From: Plantibacter sp. Leaf314
GTDB lineage: Bacteria > Actinomycetota > Actinomycetes > Actinomycetales > Microbacteriaceae
NCBI RefSeq assembly: GCF_001423185.1
Contig: NZ_LMOB01000001.1
Coordinates: forward strand, 2,463,889-2,527,888
DNA: 64,000 nucleotides
Direction of reading: 5' to 3'
Both the position numbers and the translations under genes were made by a program. The notes under the pieces were generated by a model. That model was not told where the DNA came from. It did no database searches and saw only the letters and a program-made list of their open reading frames with translations. Positions 16,059-24,908 of this stretch are shown here, piece by piece. The first letter of the stretch is position 1, and every line of letters starts with the position of its first letter.

Positions 16059-16405
16059 ACTTCATCTGGGCAACTCGCGGCAAGACCTGGGGGTTCCGAT
16101 TCCTCCAAACGGGCGGGGTCGCAAACCCTCTTGCGGTATATGAGCGTGCCTTTGCGGGGACCGGCGGAGCACCAGCATTGCTCGCCAGGCGAGGCGAGCT
16201 AGTTGCCGTGCGATTTGCCGACCCAGACGGGAGATCAGATCGTGCTGGGCGCCCCATCCCGCACGACTTTGTGATCCTCTCGGCTCATACAGACAGCTTC
16301 CACAATGTGGAGGATGCGCGCGCGGCGCTCTGGCCGGAAGTCAGGGATGAGTACGACGCGATTTGGGAGACGCCGATCGCGCCCGATTCGGCCGCGCCCG
16401 AATAG
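16055..16405 (+). CDS. Small GTPase-associated protein
   Basis: 116 residues starting at GTG 16055 inside the end of the GTPase gene. No known catalytic motif. It opens FIWATRGKTWGFRFLQ and has DRAGRPIPHDFVILSAH around residues 61-77, then an acidic tail. The RPIPHDFVIL core looks like a small beta-rich domain. The overlap implies made-to-ratio production with the GTPase; likely a partner or effector-recruiting subunit. I cannot assign a named family. Confidence 0.7.
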   Translation: MNFIWATRGKTWGFRFLQTGGVANPLAVYERAFAGTGGAPALLARRGELVAVRFADPDGRSDRAGRPIPHDFVILSAHTDSFHNVEDARAALWPEVRDEYDAIWETPIAPDSAAPE

Positions 16406-16677
16406 ACCGACCGGGCGATACGCGCGACGCTCATCGTTCCCCCATCGGCACCCCGCCGCACCCCACGTGAATAGCAGTCGTTAGGATCAGGGCTTACATC
16501 AGCGCACTCCGGTCGAGTTGGAGATGATCACCACAACGGCGGCTCGCTCGAGATGAAGACCTCAACTAAGGACGGGACAACCAAACCGCCAGCAGACCCA
16601 GCCGACAGCGGTCTCGCTTGGTAGCACTTAGTCTCTGCGCGCAAACGCGAGGTTGTGGAAGCCGCTAGATTTCGACT
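16406..16677. other. Gap before the nuclease gene
   Basis: No gene or strong signal seen. The antisense frame 16528-17121 is a shadow of the nuclease gene. Confidence 0.4.
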
Positions 16678-18096
16678 GTGCATGCGCCCGATCCCATCCC
16701 CGTTATAGCCGAACCCATCGTGATCTTCGTCATTAATCGGGGATGGTCCCCTGACGCCGATTCGCAGGCGACGTACGACGCGACTCGTAAGTACTGGCGC
16801 GTGGGCTCCGACACTCGTGAGCGTGCAAGATATGCGCTCGGCGTCGCTGGTGGGATTGTCCGTGGCGCGTTTCGAATCCAGAGTTGGCACCCGGGTGAAG
16901 AGGAGGGCCGCTGGGGCTTCGAAGGCGTGCCGGCACCGGAACTCGGTGTTGTCGGGACGAGCGTCGAACGGCTTGCGCCTCCCAGAGGGGCGGCGAACCC
17001 GGTGCGCCGCTACCTGGGCGGGATACCGCCGACCGAGGAAAGACCAGTTGAGTCGCTCGCCCACGAGCTGAATATCGAGCCGCTGGCGCGAATCATGTAT
17101 GGACAGCGCGAGTTGTTTCACAGCAACCTACTTGCGTGGTTTTTCGACACGCTGCCGGAAATTGCAGACTCCGTCTTCCGCGACCTGACCGTCGATGACC
17201 CGTCCGGTATCGCTTCGATTCGAAGTGTCGAACGAGAACGCCAGAGCCTCGACCTTGTGCTTCGCTGGCCTGCCGCAGCACCTTTGGTGATCGAGAACAA
17301 GGTGTTCTCGCTCCCGGAGCGAGAGCAACTTGATGACTATCGCAACAAGACCGCGAAGTGGAAAGGAGCGCCTGCTCAGCACGTCTTGCTGAGCATGTCC
17401 CCGCCGCGCGAGCCTGTCGACGGGTGGACCTACCTGAGCTACCAGGAACTCTCTGAACGCATCGATCTCGCCCTCGCGGAGTGCGATGAGGTGAGCTACG
17501 AGGTCGAGACAGTTCGACGCTACTCGCGAACCGTGAGGCTCCTGAGCGCGCTCCTGAACACCACGGCCGTCCACTCTACGAAGGAGTCTGTGTGGCTGGA
17601 CGGCAATCAGCTGGCTGCGATCGACTTGCGGCAGACGAGGACCGCGCTGCAGAAGCTTCGCGCTAGGCGAGTGCAAGTCGTACTCGAAGAAATGGGTGTG
17701 CATCGCGGATGGGTCGATGCGGGCCACACACGTGGTGGGCCGTTGGTCTGGTGGGTACGCGGGGTGCGGATCGGCGGCACATATCTCGAAGCCGGATGGC
17801 AGTACCAATCGGGTCAGTTTCGCCGATGTGTGGTGCTGCCGCATCTCATCGGCCGTTCGGACGGGGACCGGAACGCTCGAGCTGAATTCGCTGCCGCGCA
17901 CCCGCAGTTGTTCGACTTCGCTCCGCTGGATGACGTACTAGGACACCCGGACTTGCTACCGATGCCGCTTGATGGGTTCGGACACTTTGCGCCTGACTTC
18001 GTGCATCGATACGTGAAGGCGCCAGATCTGTCCATCGAACAGCTCGTCGGGGCGACCCAGGCGATCGACGCTCAGCTCGAGGCGCTTGGCGAATAG
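16678..18096 (+). CDS. PD-(D/E)XK nuclease with extra N-terminal domain
   Basis: 472 residues from a GTG. Residues 8-112 form a separate domain (TRKYWRVG, then ARYALGVAGGIVRGAFRIQSW, then GRWGFEG and AANPVRRY). Its layout recalls small DNA- or ligand-reading domains at the front of restriction proteins; that is inference. Residues about 140-290 are a PDDEXK_4-type nuclease: FHSNLLAWFF, SLDLVL, and VIENKVFSLPEREQLDDY with the E-x-K pair at about 205-207. The C-terminal 180 residues are unassigned. It stands alone after the GTPase pair. Probably a restriction or abortive-infection nuclease. Confidence 0.75.
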   Translation: MHAPDPIPVIAEPIVIFVINRGWSPDADSQATYDATRKYWRVGSDTRERARYALGVAGGIVRGAFRIQSWHPGEEEGRWGFEGVPAPELGVVGTSVERLAPPRGAANPVRRYLGGIPPTEERPVESLAHELNIEPLARIMYGQRELFHSNLLAWFFDTLPEIADSVFRDLTVDDPSGIASIRSVERERQSLDLVLRWPAAAPLVIENKVFSLPEREQLDDYRNKTAKWKGAPAQHVLLSMSPPREPVDGWTYLSYQELSERIDLALAECDEVSYEVETVRRYSRTVRLLSALLNTTAVHSTKESVWLDGNQLAAIDLRQTRTALQKLRARRVQVVLEEMGVHRGWVDAGHTRGGPLVWWVRGVRIGGTYLEAGWQYQSGQFRRCVVLPHLIGRSDGDRNARAEFAAAHPQLFDFAPLDDVLGHPDLLPMPLDGFGHFAPDFVHRYVKAPDLSIEQLVGATQAIDAQLEALGE

Positions 18097-18270
18097 CGTG
18101 GTCGGTCGATGGACAGATCAGGAACGCATCTATCGGCTCCCTGCGCAGGCTCAGGGTTCAAGACCATAACGTCGCGCTGAAGGACTATCACCGGCTCTTC
18201 GCGGCTGAAGGATCCGGATGGTCATCGGGCGCAGCTCTGTCGTTCCGCGAGTGACGATCAACATCGAGAG

Positions 18271-18786
18271 CTATTCGGCAGTACACGTATGTTCCCACAT
18301 TGCTCCATACGCGCTTTGGCCGTCGTCATACGAGTAGACCACACCCATTGGACCGATGATTCCGGCGTCTCGCATTGCTGGAAACACCGTGGAGTCGCAC
18401 ACGCTGTCGATTGTCGCTCGCTGCCCGTCCAGAGCAGTTGTCGCGCTAGACCAGTCGACTGGATTTGCGTAGGTGTAGTAGAACCAGACAACTGAATGAG
18501 TTCCTACCGACAGTCCTCGACTACCATCTGATTCCTCCAAGCTTCCTTCGATGCGAACTTCCGAGTACAGGCCTGGGTACTGCGACATGATCTGCGGAAT
18601 GGTGGCTCGCTCAGCATCCACGTAGCTGAGGAGCGCCTTAGCGTTCGCACTTTCCGCACTTGACACCGAGGAATCAGGGGAGCTTGTATCCGAGGAGGCA
18701 GAGCATCCCGCTGTCACGAGTAGTGCACTGGAAACGAGCAGGGTGAGGAACAAGCGGCGCAGCGTCACGGAAATTTCTGCCTTCAT
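18271..18786 (-). CDS. Putative lipoprotein
   Basis: 171 residues with a type II signal: basic start, hydrophobic LFLTLLVSSALLV, then lipobox TAGC with the acylated Cys at 28. A Ser/Asp-rich linker (29-46) leads to a domain with SYVDAERATIPQIMSQYPG and WFYYTYANPVDW, which resembles DUF4854-like exported proteins of Gram-positives. It should sit on the outer face of the membrane. It points against the neighbouring nuclease gene, near the right end of the island. Function unknown. Confidence 0.75.
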   Translation of the reverse strand: MKAEISVTLRRLFLTLLVSSALLVTAGCSASSDTSSPDSSVSSAESANAKALLSYVDAERATIPQIMSQYPGLYSEVRIEGSLEESDGSRGLSVGTHSVVWFYYTYANPVDWSSATTALDGQRATIDSVCDSTVFPAMRDAGIIGPMGVVYSYDDGQSAYGAMWEHTCTAE

Positions 18787-19364
18787 CGGGTTCGGGTGTC
18801 GATGATTTCTACCACGGATTGGCGCAGCGGTCGCGACTCGCCTGAGTCGAATCGTGGAGCACTCTGTTGCTTTGCCGGCAGCAGGCCTTACGGGCAGATC
18901 GCAAGTTGATGGTGCAGGTGGATGCGTCTGACCAGATTCAACGCCGTCTCATCATTCCGCGCGTAGATCTCGCCGCGGAGCGCCACCAGATGACCCCATC
19001 CCTGCCCCAGAATCCGCGGAATCACGCGGGCGTGTTCGGAGCGACCCTTTGTGCTGGAAACCGCGGCGACACTTTACGTTGCAAACCCGCTCGTTCGCTG
19101 GCCCCACAGCGACACTTTACGTTCGCGTTCACAAGTAGGGCGAGTGTAGGGTCCGGGTGGACCTGGCATATTCCACGCGCATGTGGCGGGCATTTGGCAG
19201 ATCTGCCATGTTCGTCAGAATCAGAAGGCTCTGGAGTAGCCGGTCGCAGCGGCATGCTGGAGCCCTGTGGTACACGGCCCCTTGAGACTTCTCCATCTTG
19301 ATCTACCGTCCAGCTGCCACCGTGGGCCTGCTGGGGCCCCAGCCCGGTCGCGAACCTCGACAGC
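18787..19364. other. Long gap at the right island edge
   Basis: No supported gene. It contains the paired repeats at 19066-19123 described separately and a degenerate copy GCGACCCTTT at 19041-19050. The 144-codon frame at 18867-19301 shows no protein-like pattern. Confidence 0.5.
19066..19123 (-). repeat. Two inverted copies of the AAAGTGTCGC repeat
   Basis: GCGACACTTTACGTT occurs at 19066-19080 and 19109-19123. Its first ten bases are the reverse complement of the decamer at 5981 and 6001. TTGCAA next to the first copy also echoes the left site. The opposite orientation to the left copies makes these candidate right-end sequences of a mobile element about 13 kb long, or of an IS that once flanked the island. 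Confidence 0.6.
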
Positions 19365-19959
19365 GTGGGTGACGCGATCCGCGCCTACCAGGCCACCATC
19401 CGGGAAGGCCGCACCGTCGACCAGGTGCAGATCCTCAACCGGCACCCCCTTCGCCCTCGCGGGCTCGGGAGCGATCCGAGAGCACGGCATCATCGACCGT
19501 CCCACCCAGGACATCGACCTGTTCACCTCCGACCTCGACGCCGGCCGGTTCGACACGGCCGTCAGCTCCGTCGTCAACGGGATCCGAGACTCCGGCCACG
19601 CCGTCGACGAGCTGCGACGTGTGGAGCAGTTCGCGCGCCTGCACATCACCACCGACGAGGGAAGTTTCGTCGAGATGGACATGGGCGTGGACTACCGCGA
19701 AGGCGAACCCGTCACCCTGTCGGTCGGTCCCGTGCTCAGCCTGGACGACGCCGTCGCCAACAAGGTCAGCGCCCTCTACAGCCGTGCCGAGGCCCGCGAC
19801 TACCTCGACGTCGACGCGATTCGGACCTCCGGCAAGTTCACCGACGCCGACCTCATCGCCGCAGCACGGGAACGAGGTTTCGGATTCGAGGTCCCCATGT
19901 TCGCTGCGCAGCTCGAAGCGGTACAGCGGCTCCGACCGGATCAGCTTCCCAACCGCGCC
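19365..19959 (+). pseudogene. Frameshifted AbiEii-type nucleotidyltransferase
   Basis: The N-terminal part (AIRAYQATIREGRTVDQVQIL) lies in one frame. The catalytic part, FALAGSGAIREHGIIDRPTQ then DIDLFTSD, lies in the next frame. An extra C near 19440 (AACCGGCACC where AACGGCACC would keep frame) breaks it. The conserved GSGAIREHG and DIDLF belong to the AbiEii/AbiGii (DUF1814) toxin family, which transfers nucleotides onto tRNA. The usual C-terminus is not recognisable after about 19959 and no AbiEi antitoxin gene precedes it. Either a real decay or a sequencing error at 19440; the lost C-terminus favours decay. Confidence 0.7.
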
Positions 19960-20115
19960 CGGCACCCAGCGACAGGCAGCGCCCACCCCGCCAACCGCTG
20001 CACCCGAAGGCCGCTCCCCGGAGCAGAACCGCAACCCACGGCGCAGTCGATAGCACCCCACCACCCTTCGTGCGGGCGATCCTTTACTCAGCGACTCCCG
20101 TTCGGCGACAGGCGG

Positions 20116-20439
20116 TCAGAACGGTCGACGGCCGTGGGCTCGTTCAAAGGCCCGGAACCAGCGTGCGCGCGCTATCGCGACAATGAGCATGAATACTCCG
20201 GCGCCGCCCGCGATGACGAAGATGCCAAGGCCCACCACCACGACGCCTGTGGAGTCACCATCTATCGCGGACAATAAGAAGCAGAGAGCCATCACCAGCA
20301 GGAACGACCCCAGCAGCGCCTCACTGAGCGGAGTCCTCAGGGTCATCCGATACGGCCCAGAGGGTCGATTCGTGCTCATCCACGGGAAGGGTTCCGGCGG
20401 CAGGTCGTTCGGAGGTGCTGTGGGAGGGTGGTTGCTCAT
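20116..20439 (-). CDS. Small two-helix membrane protein
   Basis: 107 residues with a Pro-rich cytoplasmic start, then two hydrophobic helices (about 42-60 and 67-92) and a basic tail ending AHGRRPF. I chose the ATG at 20439 (MSNHPPT); the frame is open further up but without protein-like sequence. It is divergent from the lipoprotein gene at 20625. Function unknown. Confidence 0.7.
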   Translation of the reverse strand: MSNHPPTAPPNDLPPEPFPWMSTNRPSGPYRMTLRTPLSEALLGSFLLVMALCFLLSAIDGDSTGVVVVGLGIFVIAGGAGVFMLIVAIARARWFRAFERAHGRRPF

Positions 20440-20624
20440 GGGCTCATCTAAGCAGCGCCGTGGCCGATCAGCCGGGGTTTCTGGGCTCAACCATCTGGCC
20501 AGTGCCCGAATCATGCGCCAGCAGAGGGAGATGGTTCGGTCGCCGGTGCACGAGCGACCGGTCGGGACAGCGATGGGGAGCGGTCCCCATCCGCCCGACT
20601 GAGCGGGACGAGTAGCGTGTGGCC

Positions 20625-21104
20625 ATGAGGAATCGCACAGCACTCGTCGGCCCGAGTGTCATCGCCGTGGTTCTCGCACTCGCGGGGTGCAGTCCGGTCC
20701 ACGGAGCGCCGAGCTTCGCGTCGACGAAGGCGGAGGCCCTCGCCTTGCGGGATGAGCTCGCCGCGACGCTGCCCGCCGAGGACGTGCTGACGACGGAGCC
20801 GGTGGAGAACTCCATCGAGTGTGACGGGAGCGACACGGCCCAGTTCGATGGGACGGTGACCCTCACCGTGGATGCATCGTTCGATCGCGCCGCCTGGTTG
20901 GACGAGGCGGCGGCGAGCTACGCGGATCGACCCGGGTGGCGGGTGCAGAAGAAGGTCGATGCCGACGGGTCGTCAGACGCCACCTCAGGTGTGTCGTTCT
21001 TCTCCGACGACGCCTACTATCTGCGGCTCGATGAGTTCGGGGACACTGCCGACGAGGAGCCGGCCATCGTCCTGTCCGCTTCGGGCCCGTGCAGCGTCCA
21101 GTGA
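20625..21104 (+). CDS. Putative lipoprotein, paralogue of the one at 38537
   Basis: 159 residues. Hydrophobic signal and lipobox LALAGC, Cys at about 22. The mature part has AWLDEAAASYADRPGWRVQ, SGVSFFSD and a final SASGPC. The same blocks occur in the gene at 38537-39004, so the two are paralogues. GTG 20619 is an alternative start two codons up. Two further Cys could form a disulfide. Exported, membrane-anchored, function unknown. Confidence 0.8.
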   Translation: MRNRTALVGPSVIAVVLALAGCSPVHGAPSFASTKAEALALRDELAATLPAEDVLTTEPVENSIECDGSDTAQFDGTVTLTVDASFDRAAWLDEAAASYADRPGWRVQKKVDADGSSDATSGVSFFSDDAYYLRLDEFGDTADEEPAIVLSASGPCSVQ

Positions 21105-21463
21105 GTCCCTCCACGGCGGCAGGCCACTGACCAGTGGCGGGTGTGCAGTCGTCGTAGACGGCTCCGATGCTGCGGAGGAGGTCGCTTCGTCCACTTCTCA
21201 GATCCCGGAGCGTCAAGGTCCTCGTCCGCGATGACGAGCGCTATTGCGTTCCACTCCGCTCTCGGTACGACGTCTGGTCGTGTTCCTTATTGAGGCGGTG
21301 GTCGTCCCGGCTCCGGCCAGACGAGCAGAATCGCGCGGTCCTGATCCGCGTCAGCGCACTACCCGCGGGGGCTTCCATCGTTCGGCAGGAGCTTCCTGGG
21401 GCTGGAGGCGCATGCTGACGTTCACGGGTCAGTCGCTGCCCTTTTCGTGCCGGGGTGGGAACG
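21105..21463. other. Gap without genes
   Basis: Only a short hairpin CCACTG-AC-CAGTGG shortly after the lipoprotein stop is seen, without a T run. No coding frame is convincing. Confidence 0.4.
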
Positions 21464-22273
21464 TTAGGCCTTGTACTTGAAGACGGCCGGGATGACCAGC
21501 CACGCTCGGTTGTCAGTGGTCGCTTCATACGACTCTGGCACGCTCGGGACGCTGATTACGATTAGAGAGTCATCCTCGACCGGGGAGAGATCGATCGAAT
21601 CGACCGTGCTGTTTGGGGTTGATGATGGTGATATTTCGGAAACGCCGAATTTTACGCTAGCCGATACATCGAACTGAAGTTCGGCGCTACGAGGGTCCTT
21701 AGCCTGTAGGAATGCATCGCGCGTCATCGAGTAATATCCCGGCGCATCCACCTTGGCCACAATACGTACCATTCCTCCAGATTCCGGCACCACCCGTAGC
21801 GTGACCGTGGCTTTCTCCAAGTTTCGGACCGAGCTCAGGTTCACTATTGTCACGGCCACACTGACCTTCGTCGCGTCTGGCGTGAGCTGAAACGGAAGCC
21901 AAGCGTCGTCGCTAGAATCTGCGAACTGAGTCGACACATTGATGAAGAGCCTGGCGTCCTCTGATGCAGTACCGGTTGCGCTCGGTGGCATTGGGTTTTC
22001 GACCTGGTATAGCTGCACAGAACAAAACGTTGTGGATCCGAGTAGCAGTATCGAGAGCAAAATCGAAACGGCCGGGCGGAACGATAGTATGAACGAAACC
22101 CAAATTAAGGGACAGGCTACGACGGCAATAATCAGTATTGCAGCCTCTGGGTATCGGGGTAGGTGATAGCTGAGGAACCAGGCGCCACCGAGACTCCAGG
22201 CGGCAATAATGAGCGTCTGCAACGCGCGAGGCCACGGAAGCTTTGCTGGCTTGACGTTCAGGGATGCTGTCAT
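21464..22273 (-). CDS. Orphan membrane protein of lower GC
   Basis: 269 residues from ATG 22273 (MTASLNVK); the frame is open 13 codons further. Three hydrophobic segments lie near residues 18-36, 43-62 and 68-85. A soluble beta-rich domain of about 170 residues follows with no recognised motif. Codons such as AAT, ATA and TTA are clearly more common than in neighbouring genes, which suggests transfer. No operon partner is visible. Confidence 0.65.
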   Translation of the reverse strand: MTASLNVKPAKLPWPRALQTLIIAAWSLGGAWFLSYHLPRYPEAAILIIAVVACPLIWVSFILSFRPAVSILLSILLLGSTTFCSVQLYQVENPMPPSATGTASEDARLFINVSTQFADSSDDAWLPFQLTPDATKVSVAVTIVNLSSVRNLEKATVTLRVVPESGGMVRIVAKVDAPGYYSMTRDAFLQAKDPRSAELQFDVSASVKFGVSEISPSSTPNSTVDSIDLSPVEDDSLIVISVPSVPESYEATTDNRAWLVIPAVFKYKA

Positions 22274-22710
22274 GGGGCTACTCACCTTATTTCGGTATGA
22301 CTGAGGTCCCACTCGGAACTCGGGGTGTTCTTGCGCCTACAACTTCTGGCACTATTCTGCTGCGCGGTACCCGTCGACGCCAGATCCGGGCGCCATGAGT
22401 GGTGCCCCAGAGCAGGGGGTATGTCCGCAATTTGAGGAAATGCACTCTGCTGCATGATGAGAACCCGCCTGTCTATTGCATGCGCTTGATTTCTCGATCC
22501 GGCGCGACAGTCGTTAGTCGGAGACCACGGCCTCCGTGGTCCGATATGCGGATACTGCCAGGTAGCTGCCCGACCAGCATGACTCCGGGTCGTCGCGGGC
22601 TGGCGTTCGCCAGGAATGGCGGAATTGGCCCCTCACAAGGGATGATGTGAGACGAGTTCGTCGAGGTGGCATTCAGGGTGGCAACCGAATCGACATAGAG
22701 TGGTTCGTCG
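22274..22710. other. Gap without genes
   Basis: No supported gene, repeat or terminator seen between the orphan membrane protein and the ArsR gene. Confidence 0.4.
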
Positions 22711-23058
22711 ATGGAAGAGGTGGTCAGGGTGCAGGATTCGGGAGCGATCGAACCGGATGCGCTGATCGACGCGCTCAAGGCGCTGGCCAACCCGGTGCGG
22801 CTCGAGATCGTGCAGTGGCTCCGCGACCCGGAGGCCGCCTTCGCCGACTACGAGCCCATCGCGGATCGCGCCGAGGTCGGCGCCTGCGTCAGCCACATCC
22901 AGGCGAAGAGCGGCCTCGCGCAGTCGACGATCTCCTCCTACATGGGAACCCTCGAGCGCGCCGGCCTCGTCCACCCCACCCGCGTGGGCAAATGGACGCA
23001 CTACCGGCTCGACGAAGACCGCATGCGACGCGTGGGAGACGCCATCGGTTCCTCGTAG
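22711..23058 (+). CDS. ArsR-family transcriptional regulator
   Basis: 115 residues, a single winged helix-turn-helix. ALKALANPVRLEIVQWL (helices 1-2) and QSTISSYMGTLERAGLV (recognition helix and wing) are typical. The block EVGACVSHIQAKSGL has one Cys; there is no CVC metal site, so it may sense oxidants or electrophiles. Its closest relative in the window is the ArsR at 44550. It is followed 39 bases later by a quinone-oxidoreductase-like gene, its likely target. Confidence 0.88.
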   Translation: MEEVVRVQDSGAIEPDALIDALKALANPVRLEIVQWLRDPEAAFADYEPIADRAEVGACVSHIQAKSGLAQSTISSYMGTLERAGLVHPTRVGKWTHYRLDEDRMRRVGDAIGSS

Positions 23059-23060
23059 TC

Positions 23061-23091
23061 ATATTTACGTATCGAGGTTTGTAGATATGAT
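23061..23091 (+). promoter_or_regulatory. Operator/promoter of the oxidoreductase, leaderless
   Basis: ATATTTAC (23061-23068) and GTAGATAT (23081-23088) are inverted repeats with one mismatch. They overlap a -35-like TTTACG (23064-23069) and a good -10 TATGAT (23086-23091), 16 bases apart. The GTG start at 23098 lies 7 bases after the -10, so the mRNA probably has no leader. Likely target of the ArsR protein next to it. Confidence 0.55.
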
Positions 23092-23097
23092 GGATGG

Positions 23098-23799
23098 GTG
23101 ACGACGACTCCCATCTCGACCGTGCTGATCGTGCACGCGCACCCCGAACCCACCTCCTTCAGTACCGCTCAGGCTCATGGAGCCTGCCGGGCCCTCGAGG
23201 CGCAGGGCCTCCATGTCGACCTCCTCGACCTCTATGCGCAGGCATGGCAGCCGGTCCTGGATCGCCACGAGTTCCCGGCGTTCGACGGCCCGTTCAAGCC
23301 GCAACGCGAGCAGTGGAGCGCCGTCCGCGACGGCACCCTGCCCGACGACGTGCGCTCCGACCTCGACCGCGTCCTGGCGGCTGATCTCCTCGTGCTGTCC
23401 TTCCCGCTGTGGTGGTTCTCGATGCCGGCCATCCTGAAAGGCTGGCTGGACCGCGTCTTCGTCATGGGTGGCGTCGCCGGTGGTGACGCCGGCCTCTTCG
23501 AGACCGCGCGGCTCGCAGGACGACGGGCAGTGGCACTCGTGACGACCGGAGGCCCAGCAGCGGCCTTCGCGCCGGACGGCGCCTTCGGCGACATCGACGA
23601 GTTCCTGTTCCACATCCACCGCGGCGTGTTCGAGTTCGTCGGGTACGACGCCCTCACGCCAGTCATCACCTACGGGCCCGCGCACCTCGACGACGCCGCT
23701 CGGGCCGACGCCCTTCGTGCTGCAGCGGACGCCTTCCGGGACATTGAACATCGGCCGAGCGCCGCCACTTCGCGGACCCGGAGGAGTCTGGCCGGCTGA
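23098..23799 (+). CDS. NAD(P)H quinone oxidoreductase-like flavoprotein
   Basis: 233 residues with the flavodoxin-like fold of the NQO/KefF family. FMN/FAD-binding pieces are visible: VLIVHAHPEPTSF near the start, DLLVLSFPLWWFSMPAILKGWLDRVF (residues about 97-122; key residues FPLWW and KGWLD), and VTTGGP. It should reduce quinones or other electrophiles by two electrons. It sits behind an ArsR gene, which suggests induction by stress or a xenobiotic. The last 20 residues are variable. Confidence 0.85.
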   Translation: MTTTPISTVLIVHAHPEPTSFSTAQAHGACRALEAQGLHVDLLDLYAQAWQPVLDRHEFPAFDGPFKPQREQWSAVRDGTLPDDVRSDLDRVLAADLLVLSFPLWWFSMPAILKGWLDRVFVMGGVAGGDAGLFETARLAGRRAVALVTTGGPAAAFAPDGAFGDIDEFLFHIHRGVFEFVGYDALTPVITYGPAHLDDAARADALRAAADAFRDIEHRPSAATSRTRRSLAG

Positions 23800-23981
23800 T
23801 GCTCACTGCCCGCGGTTCGCCCTGCATGGGGAACCGACTCAGCCTGTGTCATCTCCCTGCGGACTCGAGGTTCGCACCGCCCATCGGCCATGGTGACGGC
23901 CATCTCCTCCACTCGGAAAGGTTGCGGGAACGACTTACGGAAGCTATCTTCCTATAAACACGTTCTGCTGAGGTTGGAGAG

Positions 23982-24731
23982 ATGATGACTCGCAAGAAGA
24001 TCCTGGTGCTGCTCGCGTCCGGGCTGGTGGTCGCCGGCGGACTCGGCGGCGTCGCGGCGCAGGCGGTGGCGAACGCCTCGGAGATCAGAGCGGCATCGAC
24101 CGCGACCTCCACAGAGACGCCGTCGGCATCACCGACCGCAACGCCGATCGCGACCCCGACCCCGACGACGCCGCCGGCCGCATCCACGCACATCGACGAG
24201 TTCTACCTGCAGGACCTGTGGCTGCGGTTCCGCGAGGCGGGCCAGGTCGCGATGGCGTCCTGCATGGCCGACGCCGGGTTCGGGTTCGACCGGACCACCT
24301 TCGACGGGATGCCGCCGGCCCTCAGCGAGGCTGACCAGGCCGCGTGGCAAGCCGCCGCAGAGCCCTGCCGGGAGGTGCGCGATGCCGCGGTCGCCGCAGC
24401 CGAGGCCGCCTACGTCCCGACCGAGGAGGAGCGTGCGACGGCGCTGGCGTTCGCGACGCAGTACCAGGGCTGGATCGACGCGATGCGCTTGTGCATGGCC
24501 GACCGCGGACACCAGTTCGTCGGCGACGTCGACCTGACACTGCAGGTCGGCCCGTACCCCGAGGGTCAGCAAGCGACCGGGATGCCCGACGGGCTGTCTC
24601 CCGAGGAGGCCCACCAGTGGCGACTCGACTCGTCCGGCTACGACTCCAGCTACCCCGAGTCGGAGCAGAGCACGTGGGAGGCGTCCTGCGGCGCCGTCGC
24701 CGACGCCGCCTACGGAGGCCCCGGGCACTGA
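23982..24731 (+). CDS. Secreted protein with Thr/Pro-rich linker
   Basis: 249 residues. N-terminal RKK and a hydrophobic stretch LVLLASGLVVAGGLGGVAAQAVA give a Sec signal. A linker of T, P, S and A (about 38-68) follows. The mature domain has two repeats-like helical parts each holding C-M-A-D (ASCMADAGF and RLCMADRGH) plus two more Cys, so two disulfides are likely. Similar exported proteins are common in actinomycetes but have no known function. A palindrome GGAAGCTATCTTCC and AT-rich sequence just upstream mark the promoter. Confidence 0.75.
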   Translation: MMTRKKILVLLASGLVVAGGLGGVAAQAVANASEIRAASTATSTETPSASPTATPIATPTPTTPPAASTHIDEFYLQDLWLRFREAGQVAMASCMADAGFGFDRTTFDGMPPALSEADQAAWQAAAEPCREVRDAAVAAAEAAYVPTEEERATALAFATQYQGWIDAMRLCMADRGHQFVGDVDLTLQVGPYPEGQQATGMPDGLSPEEAHQWRLDSSGYDSSYPESEQSTWEASCGAVADAAYGGPGH

Positions 24732-24830
24732 CCGGTCTCTCGTCGGTGACAGCTCGCGATCGGCTGTGACGCACATGTCGGAACACCATCCCGCAACCGG
24801 GGTCGACATGCGCGTCGTGGTCGCGCGGCT

Positions 24831-24860
24831 TAGTGTCACTTAAGCCGTATAAGTGTCACT
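24831..24860 (+). repeat. AGTGTCACT repeats 20 bases apart
   Basis: TAGTGTCACT (24831-24840) and AAGTGTCACT (24851-24860) are spaced exactly 20 bases. The left island edge at 5981/6001 has the same spacing and a similar core (AAGTGTCGC). This may be another IS-end remnant. It lies between the secreted-protein gene and the end of the D-lactate dehydrogenase gene, in a 177-base gap with no gene. Confidence 0.45.
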
Positions 24861-24908
24861 AGCGAGTGAGTTGGCGACAGGCGCTCAGCCGACCCGCGAC
24901 TCAGCGCG

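Noticed and set aside
16528..17121. 197-codon minus-strand gene
   Set aside because: It overlaps the PD-(D/E)XK nuclease gene, which has clear motifs on the other strand.
18867..19301. 144-codon frame near the right island edge
   Set aside because: No protein-like pattern, and it runs through the repeats at 19066-19123.
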